From the NCBI GenBank assembly GCA_009919175.1, contig RGCL01000020.1, positions 1-42,580 on the forward strand: a stretch of DNA of 42,580 nucleotides, written 5' to 3'. Source of the DNA: Betaproteobacteria bacterium (GTDB lineage: Bacteria > Pseudomonadota > Gammaproteobacteria > Burkholderiales > Burkholderiaceae_C). Shown in pieces: positions 1-8,904 of the stretch (positions are counted from its first letter, which is position 1; every line of letters starts with the position of its first letter). Made by a program: the position numbers and the translations under genes. A model generated the notes under the pieces. It searched no databases. It was given only the letters and a program-made list of their open reading frames with translations, and was not told the DNA's origin.

Positions 1-40
1 TGCCCAAGCCCCGCAAGCCGCGCCACCCCCGGAGCGCAAA

Positions 41-1885
41 GTGTCCGAGGCGTTGCTTGCCCAGGTCGCCTCCTTGCCGGCCTTGCCCGGGGTCTACCGG
101 TTTTTCGATGCCCAGCATCAGGTGCTGTATGTGGGCAAGGCCATTCACCTCAAGCGGCGGGTGAGCAGCTATTTCCAGCGCCCCCACGAAGGCACGCGCA
201 TCGGCCACATGGTGAGCCAGATTGCCGAACTGGAAACCACCGTGGTGCGCAGCGAAGCCGAGGCCTTGCTGCTGGAAAACAACCTCATCAAGTCGCTCAA
301 ACCCAAATACAACATCCTGTTTCGGGACGACAAGAGCTACCCCTACCTCAAGATCACGCGCTCGAGCCTCGCCCCCCGCATGGTCTACTACCGCGGGGCG
401 GTGGACCGCAAGCACGACTACTTTGGCCCTTACCCCAGCGTGTGGGCAGTGCGCGAGGCCATCTCACTGATCCAGAAAGTGTTTCGCCTGCGCACCTGCG
501 AGGACTCTGTGTATGCCAACCGCACGCGCGCTTGCTTGCTGCATCAGATCAAGCGCTGTTCGGCTCCCTGCGTGGGCCTCATTTCGCCCGAGGACTACGC
601 CCGCGACGTGACCCATGCCCGCGATTTGCTGTTGGGCAAAACCCAGGAGGTCATGCAAGACCTGGAGTCGCGCATGATGGCGCATGCCCAACAACTCGAA
701 TACGAGCAGGCGGCCGATTTGCGCAATCAGATCGCCGCCCTGGCCAAGGTGCAGCACCAGCAGGCTGTGGAAACCACCGATGACCGCGATGCCGATGTGA
801 TCGCCGTCAAAGTCCATGGGGGCAAGGCCTGCGTCAACCTGGCCATGGTCAGGGGCGGGCGGCATTTGGGCGACAAGCCCCATTTCCCCAGCCACGTGGA
901 AGGCGCAACCCCCGAAGAGGTGCTCGAGGCCTTCGTCTCCCAGCATTACCTGGACCTGGAGCCGCCGCCCACGCTGGTGAGCTCCCATGCGTTGTCCGAT
1001 GAGGTGGTGCAGGCGCTGGCGGCCAGCAGTGGCGTGCGTCCGCACTGCGTGCATCGACCACGCGAACACCGCAAGGTCTGGCTGGACATGGCCATGCACA
1101 ACGCCGAGTTGCAGCTTGCCCGCCTGCTGGCCGAAGAAGGCTCGCAAATGGCCAGAACCCGCGCCCTCATCCAGGCGCTGGACTTGCCCATTGACGACGG
1201 CCAGGACCTGGAGCGGTTTCGCATCGAGTGCTTTGACATCTCGCACACGGCGGGTGAATCCACCCAGGCCTCGTGTGTGGTGTTCCAGAACCACCGCATG
1301 CTCAGCAGCGACTACCGGCGCTACAACATCGAGGGCATCACGCCGGGTGACGATTACGCCGCCATGCGTCAGGTGCTCGAGCGCCGGTATGGCAAGTTGG
1401 CCGCAGCAGCCAGCGAGGGCAGTGCGCCATCGCAGGGCATGCCCGATGTGGTCCTCATCGACGGCGGCAAAGGCCAGGTCGGGGTGGCGAAGGACGTGTT
1501 CGAGGCCCTGGGTCTGGACCTCTCGCGCATTGTGGGCGTGGAAAAAGGCGAGGGGCGCAAAGTGGGGCTGGAAGAACTGGTGTTTGCCGATGGCCGCCCC
1601 AAACTCAGCCTGGCGCACGATTCAGCGGCGCTCATGCTCATTGCCCAGATCCGCGACGAAGCCCACCGCTTTGCCATCACCGGCATGCGCGCCAAGCGCG
1701 CCAAGGTGAGAACCGGCGGCAGCAAACTCGAAGACATCCCCGGCGTTGGTCCCAAAAAGCGCGCCCGGCTGCTTCAGCGCTTTGGCGGTGTCAAGGGTGT
1801 GGCTCAGGCCAGCGTACAGGACTTGTGCGGCGTCGAGGGCATCTCGCCCGAATTGGCGCAGGCCATCTACCAGGCCTTGCGCTAG
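41..1885 (+). CDS. uvrC: UvrC, excinuclease ABC subunit C
   Basis: UvrC makes the two incisions either side of a lesion in nucleotide excision repair, acting with UvrA and UvrB. The 614-residue product has the complete family architecture. An N-terminal GIY-YIG nuclease comes first (GVYRFF near residue 18, LYVGKA near 30), then a UVR motif that contacts UvrB (about 205-235). The RNase H-like 5'-incision nuclease has its acidic and basic residues in FDISH (Asp399), LIDGGKGQ (Asp474) and DEAHRF (His542). Two helix-hairpin-helix units lie at the C terminus (about 565-614, [13 protein letters not shown]). The GTG start is preceded by GGAG at 31-34 with a 6-nt spacer. The frame stays open to the window edge, so an upstream start cannot be excluded. 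It converges on serB, with only 9 bp between the two stops. Confidence 0.97.
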   Translation: MSEALLAQVASLPALPGVYRFFDAQHQVLYVGKAIHLKRRVSSYFQRPHEGTRIGHMVSQIAELETTVVRSEAEALLLENNLIKSLKPKYNILFRDDKSYPYLKITRSSLAPRMVYYRGAVDRKHDYFGPYPSVWAVREAISLIQKVFRLRTCEDSVYANRTRACLLHQIKRCSAPCVGLISPEDYARDVTHARDLLLGKTQEVMQDLESRMMAHAQQLEYEQAADLRNQIAALAKVQHQQAVETTDDRDADVIAVKVHGGKACVNLAMVRGGRHLGDKPHFPSHVEGATPEEVLEAFVSQHYLDLEPPPTLVSSHALSDEVVQALAASSGVRPHCVHRPREHRKVWLDMAMHNAELQLARLLAEEGSQMARTRALIQALDLPIDDGQDLERFRIECFDISHTAGESTQASCVVFQNHRMLSSDYRRYNIEGITPGDDYAAMRQVLERRYGKLAAAASEGSAPSQGMPDVVLIDGGKGQVGVAKDVFEALGLDLSRIVGVEKGEGRKVGLEELVFADGRPKLSLAHDSAALMLIAQIRDEAHRFAITGMRAKRAKVRTGGSKLEDIPGVGPKKRARLLQRFGGVKGVAQASVQDLCGVEGISPELAQAIYQALR

Positions 1886-1894
1886 CGCGCGCCT

Positions 1895-2623
1895 TCAGCC
1901 TGGCAGGAGCACCTCCAGCAGGCGGTCCAGGCCTCCCTGATCAATGCAGACCGTCGCCTGAGCCCTGACCTTGGGCTTGGCGTGATAGGCCACCGACAAG
2001 CCACTGGCTTGCATCATGGGGATGTCGTTGGCGCCATCGCCCACGGCGATGGCCTGCTCGGGCAAACACCCTTTGACCTGGCATTGCTGCAACAGGGTGC
2101 GGCGCTTTTCTTCGCCGTCGCAAATGTCGCCCCAGTCTTGCGCCATGACTTCGCCGGTGAGCCGGTCCTTGTCAAAGGCCAGCTCATTGCTGCGCATGAA
2201 GTGCATGTTCAGGCGCTGTTGCACCACTTTGGCAAAAAAGGTGAAGCCGCCAGAAACCAGCACACTGGTGAGCCCTGCGGCGTGGCAGGCCTGGAGCAAT
2301 TCAACCGCACCGGGGTTGAGCCTCAGGCGCTCGTCGAGCACGCGTTGCAGGTCTGAGCGATGAACGCCCTTGAGCAAGGCCACGCGCCTGCGCAGGCTGG
2401 TTTTGAAGTCGGGCAACTCGCCGCGCATGGCGGCCTCGGTGATGGCGGCGACCTCGGCCTTTTTGCCCACCGCATCGGCGATCTCATCGATGCATTCGAT
2501 GTTGATGAGGGTGGAGTCCATGTCAAAGGCAATGAGCTTGAAGTCGCTCAGCCGCAAGGGCAACGCGGCGGCCTGCGGGCCTTGAACCACCAGGCCGGGG
2601 GCAAATTCATGGGGAGCAGTCAT
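1895..2623 (-). CDS. serB: SerB, phosphoserine phosphatase
   Basis: Dephosphorylates L-3-phosphoserine in the last step of serine synthesis. It is a HAD-superfamily enzyme of 242 residues. Motif I is FDMDSTLI (about residues 33-40) with the nucleophilic Asp, followed by the substrate-specific NIECIDEIA stretch. Motif II lies in VLVSGGFT and motif III/IV in VGDGANDIPMM. The protein is shorter than E. coli SerB because it lacks most of the N-terminal regulatory region, which is common in betaproteobacteria. It starts 18 bp after the mfd stop on the same strand, so the two are probably cotranscribed. The ATG at 2623 is the first in-frame start that keeps the whole domain. Confidence 0.95.
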   Translation of the reverse strand: MTAPHEFAPGLVVQGPQAAALPLRLSDFKLIAFDMDSTLINIECIDEIADAVGKKAEVAAITEAAMRGELPDFKTSLRRRVALLKGVHRSDLQRVLDERLRLNPGAVELLQACHAAGLTSVLVSGGFTFFAKVVQQRLNMHFMRSNELAFDKDRLTGEVMAQDWGDICDGEEKRRTLLQQCQVKGCLPEQAIAVGDGANDIPMMQASGLSVAYHAKPKVRAQATVCIDQGGLDRLLEVLLPG

Positions 2624-2641
2624 GCGCGCATTCTCGGGGCT

Positions 2642-5600
2642 TCAGTGGACGGTGGAGGAGGAAGGGGTTGGCGCATCGGGGGTGGCACGGGGCGCGGTCA
2701 GATGCTGCAAGACCTCGCGCACAGCCTGCACCCTGGACTTCACTTCGGGCAAGGCGCGGTTGATGCGCAGCTTGTCGTTGCCCGCGAGCTGGATGTGCTT
2801 GCTTTGCTGGACCATGTGGATGATGCGCAGGGCATCAATGGGGGCATTAGCCTTGAAGGCGATGAGGATCATGCCCGGTGTGGCGTCGATCTTGAGCACC
2901 CCCAGAGGTTGAGCTAAGAGGCGCAGCCGGTGCACATTCAACAAGGCCTCGGTGGCGGGCGGCAAGAGGCCAAAGCGGTCGATCAGCTCCTCGATCATGT
3001 CGTCGAGCTGACGGGCGGTCTGGGCGCTGGCCAGGCGTTTGTAAAACGACAGGCGCACATGCACATCGGGGCAGAAGGTCTCGGGAATGAGGGCGGGCGC
3101 GTGCAGGTTGATCTCGGTCGTGGCCTGCAAGGGGCTGAGCAAATCAGGTTCCTCGCCGCGCTTGAGGGCTTGGACGGCCTGGTCCAGCATGTCGTGGTAG
3201 AGCTGATAGCCCACTTGCATGATGCCCCCGCTTTGCTGCTCGCCCAGCACCTCGCCCACGCCACGGATTTCCATGTCGTGCATGGCCAGGTAAAAGCCCG
3301 ATCCCAGCTCTTCCATGCTGGTGATGGCATCGAGCCTTTGCTGCGCTTGCTTGGTGAGCGACTGCACATCGGGGACGAGCAAATAGGCATAGGCTTGGTG
3401 GTGGCTGCGACCCACCCGACCGCGCAGTTGGTGCAGCTGGGCCAGACCAAATTTGTCGGCTCGTGCAATCAGGATGGTGTTGGCCGTGGGCACATCGATG
3501 CCAGTTTCAATGATGGTGGAGCACAGCAGCACATTGAACTTTTGCGCCACGAATTGACGCATGACCCGCTCCAGGTCCCGCTCGGGCATTTGCCCGTGGG
3601 CGACGGCAATGCGCGCCTCGGGGATGAGAGCCTGGAGGCGTTCGCGCCGGTTCTCAATGGTGTCGACTTCGTTGTGCAGGAAGTAACACTGCCCGCCGCG
3701 CTTGAGCTCGCGCAGCACGGCTTCGCGGATCACACCGTTGTCTTCGCCACGCACAAAGGTCTTGATGGCCAGCCGACGCTGGGGGGCCGTGGCAATGACG
3801 CTCAGGTCGCGCAAGCCCTCCATGGCCATGCCCAGCGTGCGCGGAATGGGAGTGGCCGTGAGGGTGAGCACGTCGACCTCAGCCCGGAAGGCCTTGATGG
3901 CCTCCTTGTGCCTCACACCAAAGCGATGCTCTTCGTCGATGATGAGCAGACCCAGGTTGTGAAACGACACCGAGGGACTCAGGAGCTTATGGGTGCCCAC
4001 CACGATGTCGATCTGCCCTTGAGCCAGACCCTCCATGGCAGCCTTGATTTCCTTGGGCGTGCGAAAGCGGCTCATCTCGGCGATGCGCACAGGCCAGCGG
4101 GCAAAGCGATCGACCAGCGTCTGGTGGTGTTGCTCAGCCAGCAAGGTGGTGGGAGCGAGCAAGGCCACTTGTCGCCCGCCCATCACCGCGATGAAGGCGG
4201 CGCGCAAGGCCACCTCGGTTTTGCCAAAACCCACATCGCCGCAGACCAGACGGTCCATGGGGCGGGGGCTGATCATGTCCTGCACCACCGCATGGATGGC
4301 GGCGCGCTGATCGGGTGTTTCCTCAAAGCCAAAGTCGTTGCTGAAGGCTTCGTAGTCCTTGGGTGAATAGCGAAATGCATGGCCTTCGCGGGTCGAGCGG
4401 CGCGCATAGACATTGAGCAGCTCGGCAGCGGTGTCGCGAACTTGCTCGGCAGCCTTTCGCTTGGCCTTGTCCCATTGACCCGAGCCCAGCCGGTGCAAGG
4501 GCGCGTCCTCGGGGTTGACCCCGGCATAGCGGCTGATGAGGTGCAACTGGCTCACGGGCACATAAAGACTGGCGTCATCGGCATAGACCAGGTGCAAGAA
4601 CTCCTGGGGCTCCTCCTCACCCTCCGAGGCCACCGACAGGTGGATCAAGCCCCGATAGCGGCCAATGCCATGGCTGGCGTGCACCACGGGGTCGCCCAGT
4701 TGCAGCTCCGACAAGTCGCGGATCATGGACGCGACATCGCTTTGGGTCTCTTGCTGTCGGCGACGCCGGCTGCCGGGGGCCATGGCAAACAGCTCGGACT
4801 CGGTGAGCACCGTGAGCTGGAGCTCGACGTCCTCAAAGCCCGCCAACAACGGCCCCACCGTCAGGGCGGCGCGCTCGCTGCCCTGGGCAAACGGCACCCA
4901 GCCGTCGACCGTGGGGAAGTCCAGGCCGTGGCTGGCGAGCAAGTCGTGCAGGCTTTGGCGACGACCCATGCTTTCAGCCACGACGAGGGTGCGCCTGGGG
5001 GAGGACTTCACATGACCCCGCAAGGCCTGGGCTGGGTCGGACAGGTTTTTGTCCAGCGACAAGTGGGCAGGGCTGTGCCAGCGCTCGCGGGCGAGGTCCG
5101 TGGCCTGCGGCGAAACCGGTCGCAAGGCCAGCTGGGCATGGGCTTGCAGCCTCACGTAAAACTGCTCCTGGGTCAGGAACAGGTGTTCGGGCGGCAGCAC
5201 CGGACGGTCCGGGTCACCCTGGCTGAGTCGATGGCGATCCTGGGTGTCTTGCCAAAACCGCTGGAACACCGGCTCGAGCTCACCGTGCAAGACCACTTCG
5301 GCCTGGCTTCCGATGTAATCGAACACCGTGGCGGTCTCGTCGAAGAACAAGGGCAGGTAGTACTCGATGCCCGCTGTGGCCAGCCCCGCACCCATGTCCT
5401 TGTACAGGCGCGATTGCGTGGGGTCGCCCGGCATGTGCTCGCGCCAGCGCTTGCGAAAGGCCTGCCGCGAGGCCTCGTCCATGGGGTATTCACGCCCGGG
5501 CAACAGGCGGACCGACTGCACCGGATAGAGGCTGCGCTGGGTGTCGGGGTCAAAGGTGCGGATGGCATCGATCAGGTCGTCAAACAAATCGATGCGAAAG

Positions 5601-6142
5601 GGCAGGTTGGAGCCCATGGGGAAGAGGTCGATGAGCCCTCCCCGGATGGTGTATTCACCCGGACTCATGACCTGGCCCACATGCTGGTAACCCGCCAGGG
5701 TCAGCTGGTCTTTGAGGTCTTGCTCGCGCAGTTGCTGCTGGACCTGAAAGGAAAAGGTGTAGGCCGCGAGGAAGGAGGGCGGCGCGAGTCGGTACAGGGC
5801 GGTGGTGGCGGGCACCAGCACCACATCGACTTCGCCTTGCTGGATGCGCCACAAGGTGGCCAGGCGCTCGCTGATGAGGTCCTGGTGCGGTGAAAACACG
5901 TCGTAGGGCAGGGTCTCCCAATCGGGGAAGAGGGCGCAGCGCAGCTGGGGCGCAAAAAACGCCATCTCATCGAGCAAGCGTTGGGCATCTTGTGCGTCGG
6001 CGCAGACGATGGCCACACAAGACGGTGTGGACGCCGGGCTTGCACGTTGCGCCACCCATTGCGCCAGCCACAGCGAGTCCGCGCCAGGCCTGGGGCATGG
6101 CAACGCAAAGCGTTGTCCAGGGGTGAGGTGGGGAAATTTCAT
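2642..6142 (-). CDS. mfd: Mfd, transcription-repair coupling factor
   Basis: Mfd is a DNA translocase that removes RNA polymerase stalled at lesions and recruits UvrA. The 1166 residues cover the full family length. A UvrB-like N-terminal module occupies about residues 1-330. The RNA-polymerase-interacting domain begins near 479 (LGDPVVHASHGIGRY). The RecG-like translocase carries Walker A GDVGFGKTE near 634 and the DEEH box near 736, followed by the helicase C domain with QLRGRVGRS. The C-terminal TRCF domain lies at about 1010-1110. It is divergent from ispD, and a strong inverted repeat (6161-6182) lies 19 bp upstream of its ATG. uvrC and mfd act in the same repair pathway, although here they converge rather than share a transcript. 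Confidence 0.98.
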   Translation of the reverse strand: MKFPHLTPGQRFALPCPRPGADSLWLAQWVAQRASPASTPSCVAIVCADAQDAQRLLDEMAFFAPQLRCALFPDWETLPYDVFSPHQDLISERLATLWRIQQGEVDVVLVPATTALYRLAPPSFLAAYTFSFQVQQQLREQDLKDQLTLAGYQHVGQVMSPGEYTIRGGLIDLFPMGSNLPFRIDLFDDLIDAIRTFDPDTQRSLYPVQSVRLLPGREYPMDEASRQAFRKRWREHMPGDPTQSRLYKDMGAGLATAGIEYYLPLFFDETATVFDYIGSQAEVVLHGELEPVFQRFWQDTQDRHRLSQGDPDRPVLPPEHLFLTQEQFYVRLQAHAQLALRPVSPQATDLARERWHSPAHLSLDKNLSDPAQALRGHVKSSPRRTLVVAESMGRRQSLHDLLASHGLDFPTVDGWVPFAQGSERAALTVGPLLAGFEDVELQLTVLTESELFAMAPGSRRRRQQETQSDVASMIRDLSELQLGDPVVHASHGIGRYRGLIHLSVASEGEEEPQEFLHLVYADDASLYVPVSQLHLISRYAGVNPEDAPLHRLGSGQWDKAKRKAAEQVRDTAAELLNVYARRSTREGHAFRYSPKDYEAFSNDFGFEETPDQRAAIHAVVQDMISPRPMDRLVCGDVGFGKTEVALRAAFIAVMGGRQVALLAPTTLLAEQHHQTLVDRFARWPVRIAEMSRFRTPKEIKAAMEGLAQGQIDIVVGTHKLLSPSVSFHNLGLLIIDEEHRFGVRHKEAIKAFRAEVDVLTLTATPIPRTLGMAMEGLRDLSVIATAPQRRLAIKTFVRGEDNGVIREAVLRELKRGGQCYFLHNEVDTIENRRERLQALIPEARIAVAHGQMPERDLERVMRQFVAQKFNVLLCSTIIETGIDVPTANTILIARADKFGLAQLHQLRGRVGRSHHQAYAYLLVPDVQSLTKQAQQRLDAITSMEELGSGFYLAMHDMEIRGVGEVLGEQQSGGIMQVGYQLYHDMLDQAVQALKRGEEPDLLSPLQATTEINLHAPALIPETFCPDVHVRLSFYKRLASAQTARQLDDMIEELIDRFGLLPPATEALLNVHRLRLLAQPLGVLKIDATPGMILIAFKANAPIDALRIIHMVQQSKHIQLAGNDKLRINRALPEVKSRVQAVREVLQHLTAPRATPDAPTPSSSTVH

Positions 6143-6160
6143 GGTTCAGAAACGACTTCA

Positions 6161-6182
6161 CCCCCGATGACGGCATCGGGGG
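6161..6182. repeat. GC-rich perfect inverted repeat between mfd and ispD
   Basis: CCCCCGATG (6161-6169) and CATCGGGGG (6174-6182) form a perfect 9-bp stem with a 4-nt ACGG loop, flanked by TTCA and TGAA. It sits in the 94-bp divergent region, 19 bp upstream of mfd and 54 bp upstream of ispD. There is no T-run on either side, so it is not a classical terminator. It could be an operator, or a leader hairpin if mfd transcription starts further upstream. Confidence 0.6.
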
Positions 6183-6236
6183 GGTGGTGAATTCTAGAAT
6201 GGGGCTCCATTGCAAGTCCCTCAACCGCCCATTCCC

Positions 6237-6968
6237 ATGTCCCAACCCTTACAGCCCGTGTGCGTGGTGCCCTGTGCCGGCAGTGGCCAGCGCGCCCGCA
6301 CCGCCTTGCCTAAGCAATATCAGCCTGTGGCGGGTGAGCCCATGGTGATGCACACGCTCAAGGCCTTGTCGCAAGTCCAGCAGCTGGCCAGCATCCATGT
6401 CATCGTGACGCCGGGCGATGCCGTGCTGCAGGGGCATTTGTCGCGCGCGGCCTGGGATGTTTCTCGCATTCGCGTCCTTGCCGCTGGGGGTGCCACGCGC
6501 GCACTCAGCGTGCAAGCGGGGCTGCAGGCCTTGCTCGAGCAGGGGCTCGATGCTCAGACCTGGGTGCTGGTGCACGATGCCGCGCGCTGCCTCATCGTCC
6601 CGGCCGATGTGCGCCGCCTCATCGAGCTGGGATGCAATGACCCCGTGGGCGCTTTGCTGGCACGCCCCATGTCCGATACCGTCAAGCGTGCCCAAACGTC
6701 GGCATCGCCCCCTCGTGTGAGCCACACCGAGGACCGCGAGGGGCTGTGGCTGGCACAGACCCCGCAGATGTTTCGCCTCGGGCAACTGGCCACGGCCTAT
6801 GCCCAAGCCGGCACCGAGGTCACCGACGAGGCCAGCGCCATGCAGGCCATGGGCTTGCAGCCCTTGCTGGTGGCCTCTGAAGGCCTGAACCTCAAAGTCA
6901 CCTATCCCCAGGATTTCGAATGGGCCTCGGCCTGGCTTCATCGACACACCCACAAGGACGCCTCATGA
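6237..6968 (+). CDS. ispD: IspD, 2-C-methyl-D-erythritol 4-phosphate cytidylyltransferase
   Basis: Transfers CMP from CTP to methylerythritol phosphate, the third step of the MEP isoprenoid pathway. The 243-residue product begins with the nucleotide-binding loop [10 protein letters not shown], then LPKQYQ, and has VHDAARCLI and SDTVKR motifs typical of the family. The loop has Cys where most homologues have Ala (VPAAGxGxR), a mild variant. The start is placed at ATG 6237 because the domain begins immediately after it. A TTG at 6210 would only add nine residues with no similarity to the family. The stop overlaps the ispF start by 4 bp (ATGA), so translation of the two is probably coupled. Confidence 0.96.
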   Translation: MSQPLQPVCVVPCAGSGQRARTALPKQYQPVAGEPMVMHTLKALSQVQQLASIHVIVTPGDAVLQGHLSRAAWDVSRIRVLAAGGATRALSVQAGLQALLEQGLDAQTWVLVHDAARCLIVPADVRRLIELGCNDPVGALLARPMSDTVKRAQTSASPPRVSHTEDREGLWLAQTPQMFRLGQLATAYAQAGTEVTDEASAMQAMGLQPLLVASEGLNLKVTYPQDFEWASAWLHRHTHKDAS

Positions 6969-7453
6969 GCCCTGCATTTCGAATCGGAGAAGGTTGGGAC
7001 ATTCATGCCCTGGTGCCGGGTCGCCCCTTGGTGCTGGGCGGCGTGCTGATCCCTCATGACATGGGCTTGCTGGGGCACTCCGATGCCGATGCCTTGCTGC
7101 ACGCCATCACCGATGCGGTCCTGGGAGCTGCTGGCCTGGGCGACATTGGGCATCACTTTCCCGACCATGACCCGGCCTTCAAAGGGGCTGATTCGACTCA
7201 GTTGCTGCGCGTGGCCACCGAGCGGGTCAGGCAGCAGGGCTGGGGCGTGTGCAACGTGGACTGCACCATCGTTGCCCAAGCACCCCGCATGGGACCCCAC
7301 CGGGATGCCATGCGCGAGAACATTGCGCGCGCCATGGGCTTGTCGGCAGACTGTGTGAACGTCAAGGCCAAAACCGCGGAACGGCTCGGACCCGTGGGGC
7401 AATTGCAGGCCATTGAGGCCCGTGCCGTGGTCTTGGTCAGCGCCCTCGCATGA
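6965..7453 (+). CDS. ispF: IspF, 2-C-methyl-D-erythritol 2,4-cyclodiphosphate synthase
   Basis: Cyclises CDP-methylerythritol 2-phosphate with release of CMP in the MEP pathway. The 162 residues are the normal length for this trimeric enzyme. The zinc-binding D-x-H is in GWDIHALV (about residues 8-10), with the third ligand in [11 protein letters not shown]. The conserved [10 protein letters not shown] and the C-terminal [10 protein letters not shown] are present. The ATG at 6965 overlaps the ispD stop, giving the common betaproteobacterial ispDF pair. Frame is open upstream to 6920 but inside ispD, so the earlier start is rejected. Confidence 0.97.
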   Translation: MSPAFRIGEGWDIHALVPGRPLVLGGVLIPHDMGLLGHSDADALLHAITDAVLGAAGLGDIGHHFPDHDPAFKGADSTQLLRVATERVRQQGWGVCNVDCTIVAQAPRMGPHRDAMRENIARAMGLSADCVNVKAKTAERLGPVGQLQAIEARAVVLVSALA

Positions 7454-7481
7454 GCCTGTGCGCTGGCCTGATGGCACAGGC
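7454..7481. terminator. Hairpin directly after ispF
   Basis: GCCTGTGC (7454-7461) and GCACAGGC (7474-7481) are a perfect 8-bp inverted repeat starting one base after the ispF stop. The neighbouring regulator gene converges from the other side and ends at 7495. No T-run follows, so this is either a Rho-assisted or weak bidirectional terminator, or an mRNA 3'-end stem. Confidence 0.45.
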
Positions 7482-7494
7482 CATGGCGAGCGCT

Positions 7495-7947
7495 TCAATC
7501 CCCTTCGGGTTTGGGGTCTGAATCGGCTTGCTCGCCAGGGCGGTGAGACTCCAGCCGATGCAAGCCGTTGGTCAACTCCCTCACCATGCGCTGGTGGTCC
7601 AGACTCAGCGAATGGTATTTGTGCCACATGCAGCGGTCAGCCAGGGCGGCGCCATCGGCTGTTTCTGATGCGCTGCGATCATGGGCAGGGTAGGGGCCAA
7701 ACAGCAGGTCATGCGGTGTGATCTGCAAGATCTCGCACAAGACCCTCAGGCGGCCCTGTTTGGGTATGGACACCCCATTGAGCCAGTTGCGGGCAGCGTG
7801 GGGAGTGATGCCCGAGTCCCAGTCGCGCAGGTTGAAGGCATGCGCGAGCTCGGTGGCTGAGACCTTGAGGCCAGCCTGTTTGATGGCTTGGCGCAAACGC
7901 CTGGCAAAGGCCTGGGCTTCGGTGGAACGGTGAGGTGCGTTTTTCAT
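7495..7947 (-). CDS. Small XRE-like helix-turn-helix DNA-binding protein
   Basis: A 150-residue protein with a predicted HTH of the lambda-repressor/XRE type in its first half. The segment around ATELAHAFNLRDW and ITPHAARNWLNG reads as helices 2 and 3, followed by PKQGRLRVLCEIL and then LLFG, a pattern typical of this class of small regulators. The C-terminal half (about 80-150) is hydrophilic and not recognised. The start is placed at ATG 7947, preceded on its strand by AGGAAA about 6 bp upstream; an extension to 7977 adds 10 residues without a better ribosome binding site. It lies 99 bp downstream of bdhA on the same strand, so it may be cotranscribed or have its own promoter. Targets are unknown; autoregulation is plausible but only inferred. 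Confidence 0.75.
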   Translation of the reverse strand: MKNAPHRSTEAQAFARRLRQAIKQAGLKVSATELAHAFNLRDWDSGITPHAARNWLNGVSIPKQGRLRVLCEILQITPHDLLFGPYPAHDRSASETADGAALADRCMWHKYHSLSLDHQRMVRELTNGLHRLESHRPGEQADSDPKPEGD

Positions 7948-7977
7948 GGGCGTTTCCTGTGATGAACACAGCCGCAT

Positions 7978-8032
7978 TGGAAAGACTTCACCCCCTTTTG
8001 CCTATCCCCCAAACGGGTGATTTTGCACAGGG
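7978..8032 (-). promoter_or_regulatory. Dyad-rich leader upstream of the XRE-like regulator
   Basis: The 99-bp gap between bdhA and the regulator contains C-runs and G-runs arranged as dyads. Read on the minus strand, TCACCC and GGGTGA flank the core, with a CCC-GTTT-GGG symmetry inside. This would suit an autoregulatory operator for a small HTH protein. No convincing -35/-10 pair was identified. Confidence 0.3.
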
Positions 8033-8046
8033 CTAAAGACGCGACC

Positions 8047-8829
8047 TCACTGGGCGACCCAGCCGCCGTCCATGTTCCAGGCCACGCCACGCACGTTGTT
8101 GCCCGCAGCGGAGCAGAAGAAAAGCGCCAGCTCGCCCAATTCTTCGGGCGTGGTGAAACTCAAAGAAGGTTCTTTTTCGCTGAGCAACTGGCGCGAGGCT
8201 TCTTCAGTGGACACACCCAGTGCAGCAGCCTTGGCATCGATTTGCTTCTGAACCAGAGGGGTGAGCACCCAGCCCGGACAAATGGCATTGCAGGTCACGC
8301 CACTGGTGGCGGTTTCCAGTGCCACCACCTTGGTCAGACCCACGATGCCATGCTTGGATGCCACATAGGCAGATTTTTGAACCGAGGCCACCAGCCCGTG
8401 TGCCGAGGCGACGTTGATGATGCGACCCCAATTGGCAGCGCGCATGGCGGGCAGGGCCAAGCGGGTGGTGTGAAAAGCGCTGGTGAGGTTGATGGCAATC
8501 ACCGCATCCCAGCGCTCGGTGGGGAAGGTCTCAATGGGCGAGACGTGCTGAATGCCCGCGTTGTTCACCAAGATGTCCACGCGGCCAAATCGCTGGGCTG
8601 CGCTGGCCATCATGTCTTCGATCTGCGCTGGCTGGGTCATGTCAGCCGCATGGTGGACGACTTCCACCCCGTGGGCTTTGACCTGAGCCATGGGCTCGCT
8701 CGCATCGCCAAAGCCATTGAGCACCAGGTTGGCGCCGCGCTGGGCCAATTTCAGGGCAATTCCCAGGCCAATCCCACTGGTGGAACCGGTGACCAAAGCG
8801 GTTTTGCCGTGAAGAAAACGATCTGACAT
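8047..8829 (-). CDS. bdhA: D-3-hydroxybutyrate dehydrogenase (SDR)
   Basis: Interconverts 3-hydroxybutyrate and acetoacetate with NAD+, the entry step for using 3-hydroxybutyrate released from PHB. It is a classical SDR of 260 residues. The cofactor loop is TGSTSGIG (about 15-22), then NNAGIQH. The catalytic Ser-Tyr-Lys lie in NVASAHGLVAS and SAYVASK. The substrate-specific HVSPIETFP, the KQIDAKA segment and the C-terminal VRGVAWNMDGGWVAQ match the BDH subfamily closely. The start at ATG 8829 has AGGAG upstream (minus strand). It diverges from relA across 75 bp that contain overlapping palindromes. Confidence 0.93.
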   Translation of the reverse strand: MSDRFLHGKTALVTGSTSGIGLGIALKLAQRGANLVLNGFGDASEPMAQVKAHGVEVVHHAADMTQPAQIEDMMASAAQRFGRVDILVNNAGIQHVSPIETFPTERWDAVIAINLTSAFHTTRLALPAMRAANWGRIINVASAHGLVASVQKSAYVASKHGIVGLTKVVALETATSGVTCNAICPGWVLTPLVQKQIDAKAAALGVSTEEASRQLLSEKEPSLSFTTPEELGELALFFCSAAGNNVRGVAWNMDGGWVAQ

Positions 8830-8862
8830 GGGGAACTCCTCGATTCAATTCAATTAGCATGC

Positions 8863-8881
8863 TCAACCATGGGTTGAACCC
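8863..8881. promoter_or_regulatory. Overlapping palindromes between bdhA and relA
   Basis: TCAACC-ATG-GGTTGA (8863-8877) is a perfect 6-bp inverted repeat. It overlaps a second palindrome, GGGTT-G-AACCC (8871-8881). Both sit in the 75-bp divergent region, where an operator for bdhA and/or relA would be expected. The binding factor is unknown. Confidence 0.4.
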
Positions 8882-8904
8882 AGCATTGTGCATGACCCCC
8901 CGAC

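Noticed and set aside
2930-5893. Two long plus-strand frames (478 and 504 codons) opposite mfd.
   Set aside because: Low-complexity His/Gln/Gly-rich translations that mirror Mfd codons; no domain.
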